64,000 bases of DNA from a virus, in IMG/VR virus record IMGVR_UViG_3300029286_000018, positions 30,350 to 94,349 of that record. One strand, given 5' to 3'. The translations under genes and the position numbers were made by a program. Positions 15,165 to 22,602 of this stretch are shown in pieces. Numbering within the stretch: the stretch's first letter is position 1; each line of letters begins with the position of its first letter. The notes below the pieces were generated by a model that had not been told where the DNA came from, made no database searches, and saw only the letters and a program-made list of their open reading frames with translations.

Positions 15165-15749
15165 TTAAACAACAGTGCTATCTATGAGTGCAACTGGAGA
15201 GAATCCATCGTTGCACTCTCCGCACACAAGAAGTTTATTGCCAAACATAAATTTCTTAAATGCGATTGGCTGTTGTGTTGTTGTTACTACCGCTAATGAT
15301 TTATTTGTATCTAATAGCCATGTAAACCCTGAAAAGTCTGTAAAGCTTGATTGGGGTACCGTTGAAGTTTGATTAAGCTTTTGCAGGCTTAGTATGTAGT
15401 CATTTCTTTCGTTTCCTGCCACTAAGACGGAGCATCCATTAAGAGTAGTTTTCTCATTATTTGACGTAGAAAATGTTCCGTGTAACCCAGAAATTGTTGT
15501 TACGTCAATTATTCTTATTGCAGAACGTCCATTGGACATTCTGTGCGCCACCATTGGTATTCCTCCAATATAATATCTATCCATGTCATATACATGTGAT
15601 GTAAATTCTGTACATGTTAGCTTTTTGTAGTTCTTGGTTGTACTATCCAAAGTAAATACCTTAGAAGAGCCCAGCATCATGAATTTTTCTTCATAACTGG
15701 ATGTGTCGTATGTGTAAGCCATATAATTTATTAAGATAAAACAAACCAT
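15165..15749 (-). CDS. Hypothetical protein, the only minus-strand gene, 194 aa
   Basis: It reads leftwards and converges with the CCA gene, with 32 nt between stops. Its start is 20 nt from the divergent glycosyltransferase start. The frame's first ATG (15749) has GAGAGG three nt upstream; a second ATG (15722) gives MAYTYDTSS, a more protein-like start but without a site. The product is Ser/Thr-rich and likely beta-rich, with four cysteines including CGEC near the C-terminus and no membrane segment. No family is recognised. It could be an acquired moron or a small structural protein. A translated sequence with varied amino acids supports a real gene. Confidence 0.6.
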   Translation of the reverse strand: MVCFILINYMAYTYDTSSYEEKFMMLGSSKVFTLDSTTKNYKKLTCTEFTSHVYDMDRYYIGGIPMVAHRMSNGRSAIRIIDVTTISGLHGTFSTSNNEKTTLNGCSVLVAGNERNDYILSLQKLNQTSTVPQSSFTDFSGFTWLLDTNKSLAVVTTTQQPIAFKKFMFGNKLLVCGECNDGFSPVALIDSTVV

Positions 15750-15769
15750 TAACCTCTCGATAAATACTT

Positions 15770-17128
15770 ATGAAGATTGAAAATAGGACTGGACATTCTG
15801 TCAATATTTCAGATATAGAAAGAAATTTTGCTCCTAAAGAAGAAGTATCATTTTATGAAATATCTAAACAAGAGCTTTTAAAAAGTATGTCTCTCCGAAA
15901 TCTTATTAGGTCTTCTAGGTTCTATCCAATTGAAATTGATAATGAGTCATCATTGGAAGTAAATTTAAAAAAAGAAAGCGACATTGTCTTATCTATGTCA
16001 TCATCAGAAAAAGAGCAAAAAAATTCTGGAGTTATTTTAAGAGGTCAATTTTTGGATTATAGTGGTTATGCTAAAGTGAATCGCAATTTAGCAGCCGTTA
16101 TTAAGAAAAATAAGATACCAATTTCTATTAATGCCGTTGATTCTGCACATCCTAGATTGATAGGGTCTGATTTGGTTCTTAGCTCAAGCTTTACGTATAC
16201 TAATAGTTCATTTGGTGATGTTGTTATTGATAGTGTTGTCCCTTCGTTTGACTCTGGTCGTGGTAGGAAGAAATCCATTCTTTACACAACAGTAGAGGCG
16301 TATACTGTGCCTGACAGCTTTTCTAAAATATTTGATCAATATGATGAAATATGGACAACTTCTAATTTTTGTAAAACTGTTATTTCTGGCAAGACTAATA
16401 AGCCAGTGCATGTAGTTCCAGGAATCGTTGATTTTGAAAACTATACAGCTTCAGGTGAAAAATTTGACCTCCATGGCAAGGCAAAGTCATTTAAATTTAT
16501 AAGTGTTTTTAATTGGAATCATCGTAAGGGTGCAGATGCACTTATTAGGGCATATTGTCAGGCGTTTAGCGGAACTGATGATGTTTCTCTTATATTGGTC
16601 TGTAGGAAAAGGCGTGTTTCAGGTCCAGCTCGGGGGGTAAAGGACGAGGTTGAAAAAGAAATAGCAAATGTCAAAATGGCCAACCCTCCACACATTGTAC
16701 GTTTAACAAAAGAGATTAATGAGATACAGTTGGCTTCTTTGTATCGTAGTTGTGATGCGTTTGTCTTGCCTACTCGTGGAGAGGGCTACGGCTTGCCTTA
16801 TTTGGAAGCTGGCTTGTGTGGCATACCTGTAATTGGCACAAAAGTTTCTGCAGTTCAAGATATCTTATCAGAAGACACAAGTCTGCTTATTGATATAGAT
16901 GGTTTTAGAAAAGTGCCAGAAAATGCCACTGGTTGTTATTTTTGGGATGGACAGATGATGGCTGATTTAACTTCTAAAGATTTTATAAATAGGCTAGCAG
17001 AGGGCATGAGGGATATGGTTAATAATTATCACAAGTATGCCGAAAAAAATAAAGCATTTCAGAATTTTATTTACACAAAGTGTTCATCACATGCTGTATT
17101 TAATACCGTAAAGGACCTATTACCTTGA
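15770..17128 (+). CDS. GT4-type glycosyltransferase with extra N-terminal module, 452 aa
   Basis: Residues about 90-440 form a GT-B enzyme. A Rossmann-like N-half contains YSGYAKVNRN. FNWNHRKGADALI starts the second half. RGEGYGLPYLEAG is the GT4 donor-binding signature with the EX7E spacing intact. It would transfer a sugar from an NDP-sugar to an unknown acceptor. The first about 55 residues form a separate module that resembles the start of the 167-aa protein at 25720 (N-x-[ST]-G...DI/DL...P-x-E). Its stop overlaps the next start. No clear Shine-Dalgarno is present. Virion decoration is a plausible role given its place among structural genes; host-surface or DNA glucosylation is also possible. 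Confidence 0.87.
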   Translation: MKIENRTGHSVNISDIERNFAPKEEVSFYEISKQELLKSMSLRNLIRSSRFYPIEIDNESSLEVNLKKESDIVLSMSSSEKEQKNSGVILRGQFLDYSGYAKVNRNLAAVIKKNKIPISINAVDSAHPRLIGSDLVLSSSFTYTNSSFGDVVIDSVVPSFDSGRGRKKSILYTTVEAYTVPDSFSKIFDQYDEIWTTSNFCKTVISGKTNKPVHVVPGIVDFENYTASGEKFDLHGKAKSFKFISVFNWNHRKGADALIRAYCQAFSGTDDVSLILVCRKRRVSGPARGVKDEVEKEIANVKMANPPHIVRLTKEINEIQLASLYRSCDAFVLPTRGEGYGLPYLEAGLCGIPVIGTKVSAVQDILSEDTSLLIDIDGFRKVPENATGCYFWDGQMMADLTSKDFINRLAEGMRDMVNNYHKYAEKNKAFQNFIYTKCSSHAVFNTVKDLLP

Positions 17129-17742
17129 TAGCTATAATTGATCATTCAGAAAATAAAGTTGTCATTATTGGCGACAAGTTATATCGTATTTCTTTTGACG
17201 AATTTAGTCGTGTTCAAAATTATTTAAATGAGTGTGGGTTAGTTATTATTAATGGTGACAAAGCAAGTGGACAGCACTTTTCACATAAACCTCAACTATC
17301 ATCTCAATCACTTGTATCACAAGTTAATGCTGCGCCATCTTCACGGACTGAATCTATTAAAGAATATGTGGCATGTAAAAATGGGCAGTACCTTGTAGTG
17401 AATGGGCTAGAGCCTAAGCTTCAGTTCATGGGACTTGATGATTTTAAGACTATTGATTACTTGAATACCACATATGGAAAAGTTCCTAGTCAAGTTAAAA
17501 GTCTTATAGATAGTGGCGTTCTTATTTTAATAGATGAATCAGAAAAGGTTAATCGAATAAGTAAGATGAAAGAAAAGCAATCAGTGAAAGGCAAGCGAGT
17601 CCAGCAGTCTTCAAGCAAGTCTGTGAGGCTTGCAGAAACTTCTGGTCAAGACGATATGTCTTCAGATGTTAGTGATGCTGATTATGCAGATCTTGATCCA
17701 GAAGATAGGGTTTTGAGAAATGCCGTAAAAATAGACTTATAA
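17125..17742 (+). CDS. Hypothetical protein with two related domains, 205 aa
   Basis: Translation most likely starts at TTG 17125, overlapping the previous TGA by 4 nt, with AAAGGA about 10 nt upstream; no suitable ATG exists. The protein has an N-terminal part (VIIGDKLYRISFDEF) and a second, similar one after about residue 85 (YLVVNGLEPKL, then DDFKTIDYLN), suggesting an internal duplication. It has a Lys/Gln/Ser-rich linker (KMKEKQSVKGKRVQQ) and an acidic end (DYADLDPEDR). No known motif. It is coupled to the glycosyltransferase, so it may be a partner or another virion component. Function unknown. Confidence 0.65.
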   Translation: MIAIIDHSENKVVIIGDKLYRISFDEFSRVQNYLNECGLVIINGDKASGQHFSHKPQLSSQSLVSQVNAAPSSRTESIKEYVACKNGQYLVVNGLEPKLQFMGLDDFKTIDYLNTTYGKVPSQVKSLIDSGVLILIDESEKVNRISKMKEKQSVKGKRVQQSSSKSVRLAETSGQDDMSSDVSDADYADLDPEDRVLRNAVKIDL

Positions 17743-17743
17743 T

Positions 17744-18457
17744 ATGAAAAAAATATTACTATCATTGCCCCAGACTGAGTGGTCTTGTTTTTTGGCTTCG
17801 CATACACAGGGAGTCATGCGTAAATTTGTTGATGGCCCTGTATCTTTTGACTTGCTTGAAAAAAACGTCATGGATAGTTTGACCTTTCCACATGTCGTTG
17901 GAATTCATTCTTGTGTTGAAATGTGTAGTCTTAATCAACCTTACGATATGGTAGTAAATTTTGATACTGATCCCATGCTTGCGGAATATTTTAATAGCAA
18001 GTACGAAAATGTAGTGAATATGCAAGCTGCTATATACGGGAATGAAAATAAATCTATTTGGTCGTCTATTTCTGATGCCTTTCAGGTTCAGTGTGAGTTT
18101 CCTATTTTTCAATTTTCTTTTTTGAATAAGACTCGCAATAATAGATCGGAATCTGGCGTGGCTATTAAAAATGATAGTTTGCGCATGCATATTAAAAACG
18201 CATTTTTTGCAGACGACAACAGGCTTTGGCATATCCCTGTAAGAATAAATCTTATTAAAAGATATGATGAGTGCAACACTGCAAAAAATATCGTGACTGA
18301 TGATATATTTTGTGCATTAAGTGCTTGTCATATGGGCAAGGATGTTATATTTTTAAAAACCAATAGCGCAGTCCCTAATATAGCTGTTGCAAATAAAATA
18401 CATGTACAAAATGTTGATAATTTTATAAATGCAACTTATACTAAAAAAACTTCTTGA
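17744..18457 (+). CDS. Hypothetical protein, possible degenerate glycosyltransferase-like, 237 aa
   Basis: The ATG follows the previous stop by two bases. The sequence begins KKILLSLPQ, a Rossmann-like strand, and later has SLRMHIKNAF and DIFCALSACHMGKDVIFLK, a pattern loosely recalling the C-half of GT-B enzymes. The signature motifs of GT4 or GT9 are missing, so this is weak. It overlaps the following protease gene by 29 nt. Several cysteines are scattered without pairing. I cannot assign a function; the glycosyltransferase idea rests mainly on pattern and context. Confidence 0.6.
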   Translation: MKKILLSLPQTEWSCFLASHTQGVMRKFVDGPVSFDLLEKNVMDSLTFPHVVGIHSCVEMCSLNQPYDMVVNFDTDPMLAEYFNSKYENVVNMQAAIYGNENKSIWSSISDAFQVQCEFPIFQFSFLNKTRNNRSESGVAIKNDSLRMHIKNAFFADDNRLWHIPVRINLIKRYDECNTAKNIVTDDIFCALSACHMGKDVIFLKTNSAVPNIAVANKIHVQNVDNFINATYTKKTS

Positions 18458-19280
18458 TAAGAAAAAAGCAGTTAAGCAAATAAAAAGTGCTGTACATTAT
18501 TTGCCAACTAATTTTGATTTTAATATACCAAATGTTAATCCAACAAATATAAAGATTGCAATTCTTGACACTGGAGTGCCTGGGCATACTGACATGGCCA
18601 ATATTGGAAGCAAGACAGAAGTTACTTGTGTTGACTTACTTGCATCCAAGACTAGCGTGTGGGACGAGCATGGTCACGCTACATTAGTGACTGGTATTTT
18701 GGCAAGTTCAAATCCAGGAGCAGTGATGGGTATGGCTCCATCTGCGCGTTACTATTTCTGCAAAGTCATGGACGACTTTGGAGACGGCGATACAAATAAC
18801 TTAACTGCTGGAATTATATGGGCACTTTCTCACAATGTAGATATTATTTTGATATGCGCAGGCTCTCCTATCTATGATAGGTATCTTGAAAAGATGGTTA
18901 AAAAAGCTTTTGATTTAGGATGCATCATCATTGCTTCTTCCGGCAAAGAAGTAACACGTGGAAATAGAATTTTATATCCAGCAGCATTTGACGGAGTAGT
19001 GTGTTGTAGCTCTACAAAAGATAAAAAATGTGAATACGATAGTAAGAAAAATAGACTGAATGTTGACATAGATGCATCGTCGGTGTGGTCAGTTTTTCCA
19101 CCAGATATTTTTATGAAATCATCTGGCAGTAGCATGGCTGCGGCAATTATGTGTGGCTGTGCGATCAACTTTATTGGCGACTGTCGGATGAGGAATATTC
19201 CCATTAATGGTGTAGGAGAATTTATGGAAAATTTTGCGAAGACTTTCCGGGCAGAAGACAATGGCAGCAATAAGCTTTAA
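18429..19280 (+). CDS. Subtilisin-like (S8) serine protease with altered oxyanion position, 283 aa
   Basis: Subtilase motifs are in the right order: AILDTGVPGH (Asp47), DEHGHATLVTG (His83), and SSGSSMAAA (Ser235). The usual AAGN segment reads IASSGKE, so the oxyanion-hole Asn is Lys173, which would weaken or alter catalysis. There is no signal peptide and no prodomain of usual size, so it probably acts inside the infected cell or the virion. The start overlaps the previous gene by 29 nt and the stop overlaps the next by 20 nt, a tightly packed operon. Role is unknown: cleavage of a tail or head protein, or a structural pseudo-protease. Confidence 0.87.
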   Translation: MQLILKKLLDKKKAVKQIKSAVHYLPTNFDFNIPNVNPTNIKIAILDTGVPGHTDMANIGSKTEVTCVDLLASKTSVWDEHGHATLVTGILASSNPGAVMGMAPSARYYFCKVMDDFGDGDTNNLTAGIIWALSHNVDIILICAGSPIYDRYLEKMVKKAFDLGCIIIASSGKEVTRGNRILYPAAFDGVVCCSSTKDKKCEYDSKKNRLNVDIDASSVWSVFPPDIFMKSSGSSMAAAIMCGCAINFIGDCRMRNIPINGVGEFMENFAKTFRAEDNGSNKL

Positions 19281-20076
19281 TTTTACTACTCAGTACCCAG
19301 GCACATATTATGCCTTGGTTCATGACCAAAAGAATGCATTTTATAATAAAACAACTAGACTAGTGTCAGTTGATATAACCATTTTAAATAATTTTGTTAT
19401 TTCTCTTACAAAAGACAAATTAAACTCATATGTTGCTTCAATTGTATCTGACAATCTTGAATCTGGTGTTTATACTTTTAGAATTTATAAGCAAAATGGA
19501 TCTTCTCCTGATATTACAAAAGATGATTTAATATCAGTTGGCCAAACTGGGTGGAACAAAACTTTAAATATTCAAGAAAACCCCAATGACATCATAAGAT
19601 CTATCCAAGCTTATGAAGATCGTCAAGACAGCATATGGAGAATAGACATTCTTCTTGATTCTGTCCAGCTTGGATTAAGAAATGGGGAAACTGGATTTGC
19701 TCGCTTAGATGTAGACCAGATATCCTCTAGTCTTAAAATAAAGGCATTTTGGAATTTGCAGGCAAACGTCTCTGCGACTTTTTTAAGTATTCGTGGCCCT
19801 GCTTCTCTTGGTCAGCGCACAAGTCAATTATTGAGTTGGCCGTTAAGGCAAGGCACTAAAGAGTTTACTATCACATCAAATTTACCATCTGACGTAAAAC
19901 AGATGCTATTATCTAAAGCATTCTATGTAACTATAGAAACTGCAGGTTTTCCATTTGGTCGTGTGGGAGGATATCCAATCTACACTCCATCGTCTCCAGT
20001 TGGAGCAAGTGGCACGGTCTCTTTTTCTGTTCAGCCAGGAAATCTGTCTACAGGAGTTTCGTTCAGGACTGTATAA
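19261..20076 (+). CDS. Putative structural protein, beta-rich, 271 aa
   Basis: I chose ATG 19261 over an earlier TTG at 19234 because it begins MAAISFNFTT and keeps the overlap with the protease to 20 nt. The sequence is rich in Ser, Thr, Asn and alternating hydrophobics, with Ig- or carbohydrate-module-like patterns (YVASIVSD, SGVYTFRIY, VSATFLSIRG) and no cysteines. The end is PGNLSTGVSFRTV. It looks like a virion beta-sandwich protein, perhaps of neck or tail, but no family is recognised. The preceding protease gene could act on it. Confidence 0.65.
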   Translation: MAAISFNFTTQYPGTYYALVHDQKNAFYNKTTRLVSVDITILNNFVISLTKDKLNSYVASIVSDNLESGVYTFRIYKQNGSSPDITKDDLISVGQTGWNKTLNIQENPNDIIRSIQAYEDRQDSIWRIDILLDSVQLGLRNGETGFARLDVDQISSSLKIKAFWNLQANVSATFLSIRGPASLGQRTSQLLSWPLRQGTKEFTITSNLPSDVKQMLLSKAFYVTIETAGFPFGRVGGYPIYTPSSPVGASGTVSFSVQPGNLSTGVSFRTV

Positions 20077-20084
20077 AATATATT

Positions 20085-21095
20085 ATGACAAATTATGGAC
20101 AAATCGCAGAACATATAGGCAATTTTTCACAAGCTACTGCCAACAATCTTTTTCTTAAATTAACAGACATTGATGGTGTAGCAAAGTCTGCTGAAGATGT
20201 TAAAATAACAATTTCTAAAGATGACGCATATGGAGATCCTGTTATTGACATGGCGACTGCCTCTGCAGTACAACAGGGCTATTATTTTTACGATTGGGAA
20301 ATAGCTCCAGATGCTACAGTTGGCTCTTACACCATCATATGGACATACACACTAGACGGCGAGGAACAGAGTACTTTGCAGTCTGTTATTGTAAGTAAAG
20401 CTCCTGAATTAGAGAGTCCATATTGGGGCCCAGTTAACGATTTACGAATTGCGCTTGAATTTCATATTCGTCCAGCAATGAATATTCCAGTTTATTTTGA
20501 ACAGGCAAAGCCAAGTCGTGATAAGAAGACTTATAGGTTTGGATTCCCTCGTTGGAACCAAAGTGCTGGCGTTAGAGTGTATAGAAATCAAGAAATTGTT
20601 GATTCTGGTGTGACTGTTAATTATTTTAAGGGCGAAGTTACTTTTGAAAGCCCACTATCTACATATGATGTAGTAAATTGTGACTATAATTTTAGATGGT
20701 TTGAAGACTCTCAGCTTTATAGATTCTTGCAATCTGGAGTTCAAAGATATAATTCTTTTCCTGCTGTATCTTATTATGGGTTACATGCATTGCCAGAACG
20801 TGCTATAACGCCAGTTATTTATGCTGCAGTTACCGATGCGCTTCGAGAAATGCTTATGTCTTTACAGTTCCAGGAGCCACAAATGGTATTTGGAAGTCCA
20901 GAGAGAGCTCAAAATGTGTTTAGTAATCTAGATAATTTGAAGAAAAATTACGAAGAAAGTCTTAAGGGTCTGCTCGACGCCAAGAAAAATGGTCCTTACA
21001 CTGGCCTTACAAAGGCTATCGTAGTTCCAGAATACACGCTACCTGGTGGACGCAGCAGATGGTTCCGTTACTTATTCACAGGTTCAAATGTCTAA
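20085..21095 (+). CDS. Putative virion protein with N-terminal beta-sandwich domain, 336 aa
   Basis: Residues about 15-105 form a beta-sandwich-like part (LFLKLTDIDG, then GSYTIIWTYTLDG), similar in style to Ig-like phage modules. The rest is a mixed domain with RVYRNQEIVDSGV and a helical stretch (RAITPVIYAAVTDALREMLMSLQF), which recalls connector or neck proteins. It has one cysteine (CDYNF) and a helical C-terminal section. The next gene begins within its last codons (8-nt overlap). Function unknown; a neck or connector role is inferred from position. Confidence 0.65.
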   Translation: MTNYGQIAEHIGNFSQATANNLFLKLTDIDGVAKSAEDVKITISKDDAYGDPVIDMATASAVQQGYYFYDWEIAPDATVGSYTIIWTYTLDGEEQSTLQSVIVSKAPELESPYWGPVNDLRIALEFHIRPAMNIPVYFEQAKPSRDKKTYRFGFPRWNQSAGVRVYRNQEIVDSGVTVNYFKGEVTFESPLSTYDVVNCDYNFRWFEDSQLYRFLQSGVQRYNSFPAVSYYGLHALPERAITPVIYAAVTDALREMLMSLQFQEPQMVFGSPERAQNVFSNLDNLKKNYEESLKGLLDAKKNGPYTGLTKAIVVPEYTLPGGRSRWFRYLFTGSNV

Positions 21096-21381
21096 TATGG
21101 AAAATAAAAACAATCAAATAAGAAACGCTATTTTGGATAGCCGCGCTACTATCTTTATACTTCCTAAACAAGAAATAAAAGATGCTATTATTAAATGCAG
21201 TGATCCAGACATCAATGCATTGTCTACAGAATTAAAAAGTATTTTTTTAGAAGGCAAAGGGCTTGCAGTAGAGAACAAAATGGTCGCAGATTATATTGAA
21301 GGTAAGCTTGATTCTAAAAATGCCAAAGTAATTTCAATGTGTGAGCTTAGGGTCGTAGAGGATACAGTCAAAATTAATTAA
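21088..21381 (+). CDS. Small hypothetical protein, 97 aa
   Basis: I chose ATG 21088 because it overlaps the previous stop by 8 nt (ATGTCTAA), with AGG seven bases upstream; a longer frame from 21046 would run through the upstream gene. The product is helical and charged (IRNAILDSRATIFILPKQEIKDAI, broken by short loops), with two cysteines and no membrane segment. The end is acidic and hydrophobic (CELRVVEDTVKIN). It is likely a small accessory or assembly protein. No family recognised. Confidence 0.65.
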   Translation: MSNMENKNNQIRNAILDSRATIFILPKQEIKDAIIKCSDPDINALSTELKSIFLEGKGLAVENKMVADYIEGKLDSKNAKVISMCELRVVEDTVKIN

Positions 21382-21391
21382 AACATACATC

Positions 21392-21802
21392 GTGATCACT
21401 GGCCGTACTGATCAACTTATATTTAAAGACTATGGTGAGTATTTTCACCATACAAGGCCGCTCAGTCTATATCAAAAAACTAAATTGTTCGAACACTTCC
21501 CACATGATCTTCGTTATTTTTTAGAATCTAGTTATGAAAGTGACGGATGGGACGAAGTCGTAGAGTCTAACCTATTTGAGCAAAAACTTGAAGCCATTAA
21601 AAGACAATTCAACAAAAATTTGTTTCAAATGAGAGTTAAGCTAAATAATGGTTTTAGCATAAGAGTAAAAGAGATTTTTTGGAAATTTGTCCAGCAAGAG
21701 CTGTCTGACATTTCCGATTCTCGCAAAGAGCCACTTATCGGCGGGTTAAACTATCGTTCTGATCCAAAAGATAAAAGGTGGATAATTATTAAAAAGAGGT
21801 AA
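21392..21802 (+). CDS. Small hypothetical protein, 136 aa, GTG start
   Basis: The frame begins at GTG 21392 and has no in-frame ATG near the start. It is a soluble, Arg/Lys/Phe/Tyr-rich protein (YFHHTRPLSLYQKTKLFEHF in part) with no cysteines. The C-terminus has GLNYRSDPKDKRWII, a tidy basic ending. It lies just upstream of the PhoH gene, separated by four bases. A head-completion or small tail protein is possible, but nothing specific is seen. Confidence 0.6.
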   Translation: MITGRTDQLIFKDYGEYFHHTRPLSLYQKTKLFEHFPHDLRYFLESSYESDGWDEVVESNLFEQKLEAIKRQFNKNLFQMRVKLNNGFSIRVKEIFWKFVQQELSDISDSRKEPLIGGLNYRSDPKDKRWIIIKKR

Positions 21803-21806
21803 TTTT

Positions 21807-22520
21807 ATGAGTAAGACAACTAAGACTAAGAAAAAGGCTGTTCAGGAGATAAAGACGGGAGGCACTTACACCTACAGTGCGTTCAAGCCTCGTGACAATT
21901 TTCAAAAACTTGCAGTAGATACTGTTATGAATAACCCAGTATCTTTTATCTATGGTGTTGCTGGCACTGGTAAGACGACAGTCGCGGTTGGCTGCGCCTT
22001 GCGCTTGCTGCTGACAGATCAAATTACTAACATTGTCGTTACTCGTCCATATGTTACTGCTGGTGAAAAATTAGGGTATTTACCTGGTAATATTGAGGAT
22101 AAATTTGATCCTTTTATCATGCCTATTAAGATGATTTTAGAAAAATTGGTTGGCAAGTCTACTGCTGGTCGCTATTTTGCGAGCAATAAGATCATGATGT
22201 TACCACTTGCATACATGCGTGGTCTGACTTTTGAAAAGTCTTTCGTTATTATGGACGAGGCTCAAAACAGTACTTGCGAGCAAATGCACCTTATTCTAAC
22301 AAGACTAGGAAAAGATAGCAAGCTTTGCATTACTGGAGATGAGTTCCAAACAGACATTGATAAAAGTCATAAGAACGGCCTCACAGACGCCATTAGAAGG
22401 CTTGGTAACATAGAAGGCATTGGTTTGTTTGAATTCCCTCCAGAGAGCTGTCAGCGTCATGCCTTGGTTGCGCAGATCGATTCTCGCTACAAGGATGGGG
22501 TAAAGAATTTTAGGCAATAA
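21807..22520 (+). CDS. phoH: PhoH-like ATPase, 237 aa
   Basis: This is a PhoH-family P-loop ATPase, common in large phages. Walker A is GVAGTGKT (residues 50-57), followed by TRPYVTAGEKLGYLPG, a hallmark of PhoH, and Walker B VIMDEAQN (about 147-154) with a CITGDEFQTD motif. It has a basic N-terminal tail (KTTKTKKKAVQ). An AGAGG site lies upstream of the ATG. The exact role in phages is unsettled; RNA/DNA metabolism under stress is usual. It sits inside the structural operon. A 12-bp hairpin spans its stop. Confidence 0.93.
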   Translation: MSKTTKTKKKAVQEIKTGGTYTYSAFKPRDNFQKLAVDTVMNNPVSFIYGVAGTGKTTVAVGCALRLLLTDQITNIVVTRPYVTAGEKLGYLPGNIEDKFDPFIMPIKMILEKLVGKSTAGRYFASNKIMMLPLAYMRGLTFEKSFVIMDEAQNSTCEQMHLILTRLGKDSKLCITGDEFQTDIDKSHKNGLTDAIRRLGNIEGIGLFEFPPESCQRHALVAQIDSRYKDGVKNFRQ

Positions 22521-22535
22521 GGCTTATTGCTAAAA
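22508..22535 (+). terminator. Hairpin spanning the phoH stop, possible weak terminator
   Basis: TTTTA-(G)-GCAATAA and TTATTGC-TAAAA form a 12-bp stem with a GGC loop and one bulged G. It covers the phoH stop. No strong T run follows, so it may stabilise the mRNA or act as a weak terminator. A second hairpin (22549-22564, 6 bp, loop TGGA) lies downstream. Confidence 0.45.
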
Positions 22536-22602
22536 TGTATTTATGGCAATGTCCTGGAGGGCATATGCTATAAATTTCGAAATATAATTGTTAGGAGATA
22601 TT

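Noticed and set aside
18440-18460. A7 run at the end of the 237-aa gene as a frameshift site
   Set aside because: The register does not give a proper X_XXY_YYZ heptamer, and joining to the protease frame would need +1.
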